This document shows positions 58,229 through 64,000 of a stretch of DNA of 64,000 nt, piece after piece. The position numbers and the translations under genes were made by a program. The stretch is taken from the NCBI RefSeq assembly GCF_029852145.1, contig NC_079972.1, positions 16,118,986 to 16,182,985 of the forward strand. Reading direction: 5' to 3'. The first letter of the stretch is position 1. The number at the start of each line of letters is the position of its first letter. A model generated the notes under the pieces. It did no database searches. It was not told the DNA's origin and was given only the letters and a program-made list of their open reading frames with translations. This DNA comes from Microplitis mediator. Its lineage: Eukaryota; Arthropoda; Insecta; Hymenoptera; Braconidae.

Positions 58229-61200
58229 CTACGTATCCGACAATTCCTGATAACGAGCGTACATCATTTTTTTGACACAATCTTTGTATGTATCACCAGG
58301 TAATGCACTGTAAGTTGATGTTTTAGCTCCAAGACCAGCTGTAGATACACGTCTTTCAGCTTCAATAATACTTGTACGTCCTTGATTAGTTTTACCTAAT
58401 CCCATACCTTCACTCCATCCCATTTTTTGTAATAATTTATTACCAACATTATCTGATCCAATTACAGCAGGATTATTTTTATTTGATTCTTGATAATTAG
58501 ATGATGATGAAGATGATTCAACTTCTTCAATTCGTGTTTTTAAATATTTTTCTTTAAGTTTATTTGGTTGTGGTGGATCTGGTTCACCATATTTAGCTCT
58601 ACGTTCTTTAGCACGATCTCTATATTTATTATTTCTCTGTTGTGGATCATTTGGATCTAAACCTCTAACTTGATACCAATTTTCAAGATTTTGTTTGTGT
58701 AAATCAGATAATTGTTGATGACGTAATAATGCTTCTTTATTTTGAAATTGACGTTTACATAATAAACAGGCTAATTTTATCCAATCAGTATGCTGACGTT
58801 CTTCTTGCTGTACATCTTCTATTTCTTCTTCAGTGTCACTACCACCACCATAAGCAGCAACTAAACCATTATTATTTCCAGAATCATCTTCATCTTGATA
58901 ATTACTATTTATAATTGATGATGATGATGAGGATGCTGTTGTTACTGTTGCTGCTGCTGCTGCCGTTACCGCAGATGTTTTTTTTTCCAATATAGCATAA
59001 CCAGCATCAGCAGCACCACTTGCAGAAAAACAACTACCTTGATAATAGTTATCATTACTATTATTATTATTACTACTGCTGCCACCACCGCCACCACTAC
59101 CACCAGCACCACTACCACTACCACTTATTCCAGTAAATTCTCCTGTCCAATTACTTTTAGCATTTTCTTTTTTCTGATTTAATGTTTTGGCCCAACGTTC
59201 CATATCTTTAGCTATTTTTTTAGCAACTTTAACTTTATCCTGCTTGGTAATATCTTTTTTTTTACTATCATCATCTAATTTTACTAATGATTCTTGAGCT
59301 GAATATGTTATTATAGGATTATTTATGTTATTCGATGTACTAGCATCAGCCATTGATCCGACTGTTGATGTTATTCCAGATGTACCAATGATTGCCCCTC
59401 CACCATTTGTCTATAAAAAAATAAAATTAAATTATTTAAAAATAAAATTAAAAAATTATATATATAAAATTACCTTTGCTGGTTGATAAGAAAAGGATTC
59501 AGCATCCCAATAAAGAAATTGTTGTGTATGACTGTTGTAGTAATACTGTGAATTTGAATCATAATATAATCCAGTACTAGGATCATAATAATAACCTGAA
59601 GATTCATCATAATGGTAGGTGCTAACATCAGGTATAGCTAAAAAAGAAAGAGAAAAAAAACAAAAATAAATAAATAAATATTTATAATAATAATAATTAT
59701 AATAATAAACTTACAATAAACTTTGCCATCATTTGCATGAGCGGGTACTCTTCCAGTAGCTAAATTAGTAGTGATACTTGGCGCTGTTGGTGTTGGCCTA
59801 CCTCTCATTTCTTCAGCATCACCTAATTTACGTGCTGCTTGAAGTTGTTGTATTGCTGACTGTGCAACTGCTGCAGCTGCATTAACTCTATCTGTTTGAT
59901 TGAGCGATGGCAGAGTTATTAATGAACCTTGACTTATTTGATTCTGATAATATTGAGTATAATATTGAATATAATGAGCTTTTTGTGCTGGAGTTTTAGC
60001 ATACATATTAGCACTATATTCAGCTAATTGTGCAACATCATCAAGAGTATAACGTTGAGGTTGTTGTTGTTGTTGATGGTGTTGTTGCTGATTTTCCATT
60101 GATTTCCACATTGTTGTATAATTATTTAATTGATTATTAAGTTTACAATAAGTTACTTCAACTTTTCTTTCATCAACAGATAGACCTTGTTTAGTAAGAG
60201 CAGTATGCAAATACATAGCATCAACAACATTTGCCATTTCTAAATAACATACTCCACGTGATGTATTTGTCAAATTATCACGTCCAATGCGTATACTACG
60301 TATAGGCATTGATGATGCATTTTTCATAGCTTGAAGAACTGAATCCTCTGTTGTTAAAACATCAAGACCACGTAGTAAAACAATATTTGTTGGATGTGAA
60401 CTTATTTCATCGCTACCTTCACCACCTTCCTCACTTTCAGCTCTTGAAGCTGAACATTTGAAACAAGTCTCACGTCTTTTAAAATTATGAGCTCCACACT
60501 TGAAAAATAATAAATAAATTTAATAAGTTTAATAAATTTAATAAATTTAACTATTTTATTAAAATATAAATAATAATTAACCTTGACACAATGCCAATCT
60601 TGGGTATTTTTAGATGGTGCTTTATCGGTATGAATATCTTTCGGTATACTATACTGCATTAGGGCACGATACTGATCTTGCAGCATTAAAATCCCCTGAA
60701 ACATAGAATTTTAGTGTTATCCCGTTCAATGTCTTCCGCAGGCCTCTTTTTGTCCCTTAAATCTGTTTGTTGCTGATGAAATTATATTAAGCTACATTTT
60801 TTTTTTTAAATTAAACCGGGAAAGAGAAAAAAAAAAGAAAAAAAAACGACAAGTTTATTATTTTAACTTTCGTTAACACGAAATAACCCACGTAAATAAA
60901 AATATTTATGTATATTTAACTGGATAAATAAAAAAATATAAATATTATTTTAATACTACAAAAATAAGGAATTTTAAAAAGCGTAAACAATTATTATTAC
61001 TATTATTGTTAAACTTTTTGTATATAATTGCAATGAAATGAAAATAAGCTATTTTTAGTAATAGTAATAGTAATAATAATAATTCAATGCGGTGATTTGG
61101 ATAATTCCTAGATAAAACAAAACAAATAAATGAATAAATAAATAAATAATAATAATAATAATAGGTAATAAGGTAAGTTTAATGTATATATTAAAGTAGC

Positions 61201-62809
61201 CTTTGATAGATGTAGAGCCATAGCCCCCAGGGGAAGGCCACTGGACGGCTGGCTTTACCGTGCCCTTGCCACCACGGGGCGTTGGTAGCACGTGAGAGAA
61301 AAGCATCAGTTGGATAGTATCTGGATTCTGGAACTTGTTTCTACCTGTTTCATCTCCATCCATCGTGTTGCCTCTTGTGTCGCATTAAACTCGACGAATG
61401 CAAAACCTCGCGAAGCACCTATACAGAGCAAATATACAGAGATCCAGAGTTAATCCACATTTTTTGCCTGATGGAAATCTCTACTCTGAGAGGGCAGGCA
61501 ATCACAGCACCAACCATTGACATATTTATAAGTTTCTTCATTCGTTTTACGCCAACTTGAAATTCATTTCCATTTCATATCATATCATCACCTGAATCCC
61601 CCGAAAACTAGTCTAATTTTTAACTTTTTTTTTAAACCCATTTTTCAAACTAATCTATGCTATATTCAATTTTTCTATTTTTTTAATCAATTAAATAAAT
61701 TTTGTCAATTGTTTTTTTTTTTCAAATTATTTGATCGTTCAATTATAAACTTACCTTTTAATGTATTTTATAAAAATTTGAAATTTAAAAAAAAATATAA
61801 AACATGACTAGCAAATAACAATTAAGACTTGACTTTACATTAGTTGTAAAAAATATTTGATAATTTGATTTTTTTTTTGAATAACCGGCAAATAAGTAAA
61901 CAAGTTAACAATAAATAACAATTATTATTTGAATTTGAATGAAAAATGATAATTACCAGTGTCTTTTTTCCGGATCAGCCGAATGTCCTTAGGCATGAGA
62001 CCACAGTTGAGGATGTCTTGCCGCACCTGTGATAACATCATAATGATAACATTGATGCATGATGAAACGTTAACAGATCTCACTTGTGGCCATTATTGCG
62101 GGCCATTAAGTTGACAACCTACGTCGTTCTCAGTAATATGCTGGGCGAGCCCACGTATCATAATGGTGTTGTTTGGGGTTTGTGACTTGTAGTGGACACC
62201 CTCCATAGACGAACTATATGAACGACCATGTTCATGTTCATTAATAATGATATCTGAACTTTCTCTACTGTGATCATCATCGCGATCGCGATCACGATCA
62301 TCACAACGTTTACCACGTCGTTCACGTTCACGTTCCCGTTCTCGTTCACGTTCTCTATCTCTGTCTCTATCACGTCGAGAACGTTCACGATCACGATCAC
62401 GATCGCGATCACGATCACGATCCCTGTCACGTTCTCTATCACGATCTCGTTCTGAAGAATCTCGATCCCTTTGACGACTATAACGGTCATCACGATTGTC
62501 CCTATAACTACTACGATCACCACCACTACCACCACCACCACCACCACCACCGCCACGATCTTCTCTGCTACGATCTCTTTCCCTTTTATTATTATCTCGT
62601 GACCGATCACGATCACGATCTCTTTCTCTTTCGCGTCGATGATTTCGATACTCTGGACTCCGATGACTTCTCTCTCGATGCTCCATTTCCCTTTGGTCTC
62701 CATAATCTGGTGGTGATTTACTACTCCGATACTCATACTCGGAATTATTGTGACCTCGTCTGTCTGAAGGCCCATAACCAGGCTCCCAAGGGTCTATGTT
62801 ATTGTACAT
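58229..62809 (-). CDS. RNA-binding protein 5/10-like splicing regulator
   Basis: Seven coding exons on the minus strand: 62809-62123, 62026-61957, 61418-61345, 60695-60582, 60498-59715, 59637-59474, 59410-58229. Phases agree, giving 1024 residues. Domain order is diagnostic: an Arg/Asp-rich N-terminus (about 45-190); RRM1 (IMIRGL...RGFAFVEF); RanBP2-type zinc finger (DWHCVKCGAHNFKRRETCFKC), split by an intron; RRM2 (NIVLLRGL...GVCYLEM); Gln-rich linker; OCRE domain with repeated YYYD/YYYN; low-complexity Ser/Asn/Gly region; C2H2 finger (CLLCKRQF...LSDLH); and G-patch (LLQKMGWSEGMGLGK). RBM5/10 act in spliceosomal complex A and control exon choice, for example in apoptosis genes. A non-coding first exon ends at 62888. 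The start is MYNNIDPWEP, since an acceptor at 62831 removes the ATG further upstream. Confidence 0.93.
61198..61344 (-). other. GC-rich intronic block just downstream of an RBM5-like 5' splice site
   Basis: On the minus strand, directly after the donor CAG|GTAGAA (61345/61344), about 145 nt are strikingly GC-rich with possible stems such as CCGTG/CACGG, then composition drops back to AT-rich intron. The exon frame stops at codon 14 of the extension; another frame stays open but fits no RBM5 sequence. It could be a regulatory RNA structure or an alternative exon extension. Confidence 0.45.
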
Positions 62810-63685
62810 CTTGTTATATTTATTCACAATCTGCAATCAAAATTTTATTATTAAACAACTCTCATCTTTTCTTTTCTTATTACTCACCTCGTGGAATTAT
62901 CACGTATACGTTAAATGCTAAAATTTTACTTTTAATTATTCTTAACAAACAAACAAACAAAAAAAAATTATATTTAAAGTTAATTTTACACAAATATGAA
63001 ATTAAATTAATTTTTTTTTTTTTTATTATCTTATTAATAATAAAAGTTAAGTTGTACAACACAATGGCGTGGCAGATCGCGGATTACTATAGATGCTATA
63101 GATTATTTTATAATTATTATTATTATTATTATTATTATTCTATGCGGATGCGGACATATTACAATATGGCGGTAATGGCGGTTAATCAGAAAATAGTAGA
63201 AAGAACCATAAAAAATATAAGCAAGAATAAGCAAGATGACTGATTGGTTGAGATTTTTCGTTGCGTTTCCGTTTTTTTTTTGTCGTCACGTCGTCAAACT
63301 TTAAGAATTTGTATGCTGCTGCTGCTGTTTGGTTTTGCTTGTGTTGAGAAAAGAAACCATCTTGACAACCCTGGCCAAAAAAAACTTCAACCAATCAAAC
63401 AATCAGAAAACGCAGAAAAGAATTTTTGAATAAGTTTGATATATTATAAATAGATGACAGCATCGAAGTCTTCTAGTAATAAAATAATATAAATAATTAT
63501 CTTGTTGTAACCCATCATTTCCAGCTCCATTAATTTTTATTTGTACATTTGTATATTTTGATGTGGGTGTAAATTATAGATCTTATAAATAATTATTGAG
63601 TAAGTTATTTTATAATTGCGTAGTTATTTTTAAGAGTTATAATTATAATAAAAAATTTACGTATTGTTAATATAATAATTAAAAC
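62810..63685. promoter_or_regulatory. Divergent promoter region and RBM5 non-coding first exon
   Basis: On the minus strand CACGAG|GTGAGT at 62888/62887 ends a 5' UTR exon that splices to 62830. Further right, an ATT microsatellite (63113-63139), less AT-rich DNA at 63240-63400, an inverted CCAAT (GATTGGTT at 63241) and a CCAATCAAACAATC cluster at 63391 suggest a shared promoter for RBM5 (left) and the gene at 63686 (right). Start sites are inferred. Confidence 0.45.
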
Positions 63686-64000
63686 ATGTTTTACTTATCA
63701 TCATCAAATTTATATAAAAATTTTATCAAAGAATCGGATAATAAAACTATAAATATAGATGATGATGAAAAAAATTTTAGTCAGAGTAGATTATCAAAAA
63801 AAAATAAAATTATGAGTGGTGAAGAGATAAAAAAATTTTATGATGATACAATAAACAAAATAAGTGAAAGAAATTCAAATAATTGTGATAAAAAAATAAT
63901 AAAAATAGAATCTGATGGTGATGATAAAGGAATTATAAATAATAATCTAAATTCAATTGAAATTAATGTAAATAAAATTTTAAAAGCTGTTGAACAAGGT
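63686..64000 (+). CDS. 5' part of an unidentified gene, cut by the window edge
   Basis: An ATG at 63686 opens 105 codons with no stop to the end of the window. The product is rich in Lys, Asn, Asp and Ile, hydrophilic, without signal peptide or membrane segment. The last residues, NKILKAVEQG, resemble the start of an ankyrin repeat (helix with A-x-x-G), which is only a hint. No family is assigned. It is divergent from the RBM5-like gene and probably shares its promoter region. Confidence 0.55.
   Translation, partial: MFYLSSSNLYKNFIKESDNKTINIDDDEKNFSQSRLSKKNKIMSGEEIKKFYDDTINKISERNSNNCDKKIIKIESDGDDKGIINNNLNSIEINVNKILKAVEQG

Noticed and set aside
62158..62775. 205-codon Val/Ile-rich ORF in the RBM5 exon
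   Set aside because: Frame-shifted shadow of the Arg/Asp-rich coding repeat; the true frame fits RBM5 domains.

Overview
This is AT-rich nuclear DNA from an animal, almost certainly an insect. Genes have short GT-AG introns, 3' UTRs and intergenic DNA are strongly AT-biased, small inverted-repeat elements are scattered throughout, and the proteins are clear animal orthologues with insect-like features (short and long Cbl forms, Cys-type GPx, a GalNAc-type beta4-glycosyltransferase). A hymenopteran, perhaps a parasitoid wasp, would fit the base composition. That is inference and no species is claimed.

Layout. 1-284: terminal piece of a foldback-type element whose relatives bound a giant palindrome further on. 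1080-3219 (+): GPR180-like GOLD/7TM protein. 4429-5124 (-): COA4 (twin CX9C) followed after only 6 nt by PTRH2, an apparent two-cistron transcript. 8462-12610 (+): a glycerol kinase family protein with two alternative first exons, one needing a GC-AG intron, a C-terminal membrane tail and several substituted catalytic or ligand residues. 14840-29642 (+): the E3 ligase Cbl, with short and long forms made by using or skipping a 5' splice site inside the last short-form exon. Its 9.4 kb first intron holds a Cys-type glutathione peroxidase on the opposite strand (21809-22558), several small elements and GC-rich islands.

31467-55945 is the most unusual part: a near-palindrome of about 24.5 kb. Two arms of about 11 kb flank a loop of about 2.3 kb. 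The arms carry tandem arrays rich in TGACTC and ATGCAAAT, strong hairpins near each end, a 52-codon ORF downstream of a GC-rich promoter-like block, and a captured, frameshifted fragment of an SLC25A16-like mitochondrial carrier gene. The arms differ by substitutions, one 662-bp repeat unit and an extra block at the right end, so they are not a mechanical copy of each other.

56206-57298 (+): beta-1,4-N-acetylgalactosaminyltransferase. 58229-62809 (-): RBM5/RBM10-type splicing regulator, converging on it. 63686-64000 (+): 5' part of an unidentified gene running off the window, divergent from RBM5. The single-copy genes are ordinary housekeeping and signalling genes with no common pathway. The interest lies in their architecture (two-cistron pair, nested gene, isoform switch, kinase-like protein with altered residues) and in the giant palindromic element.
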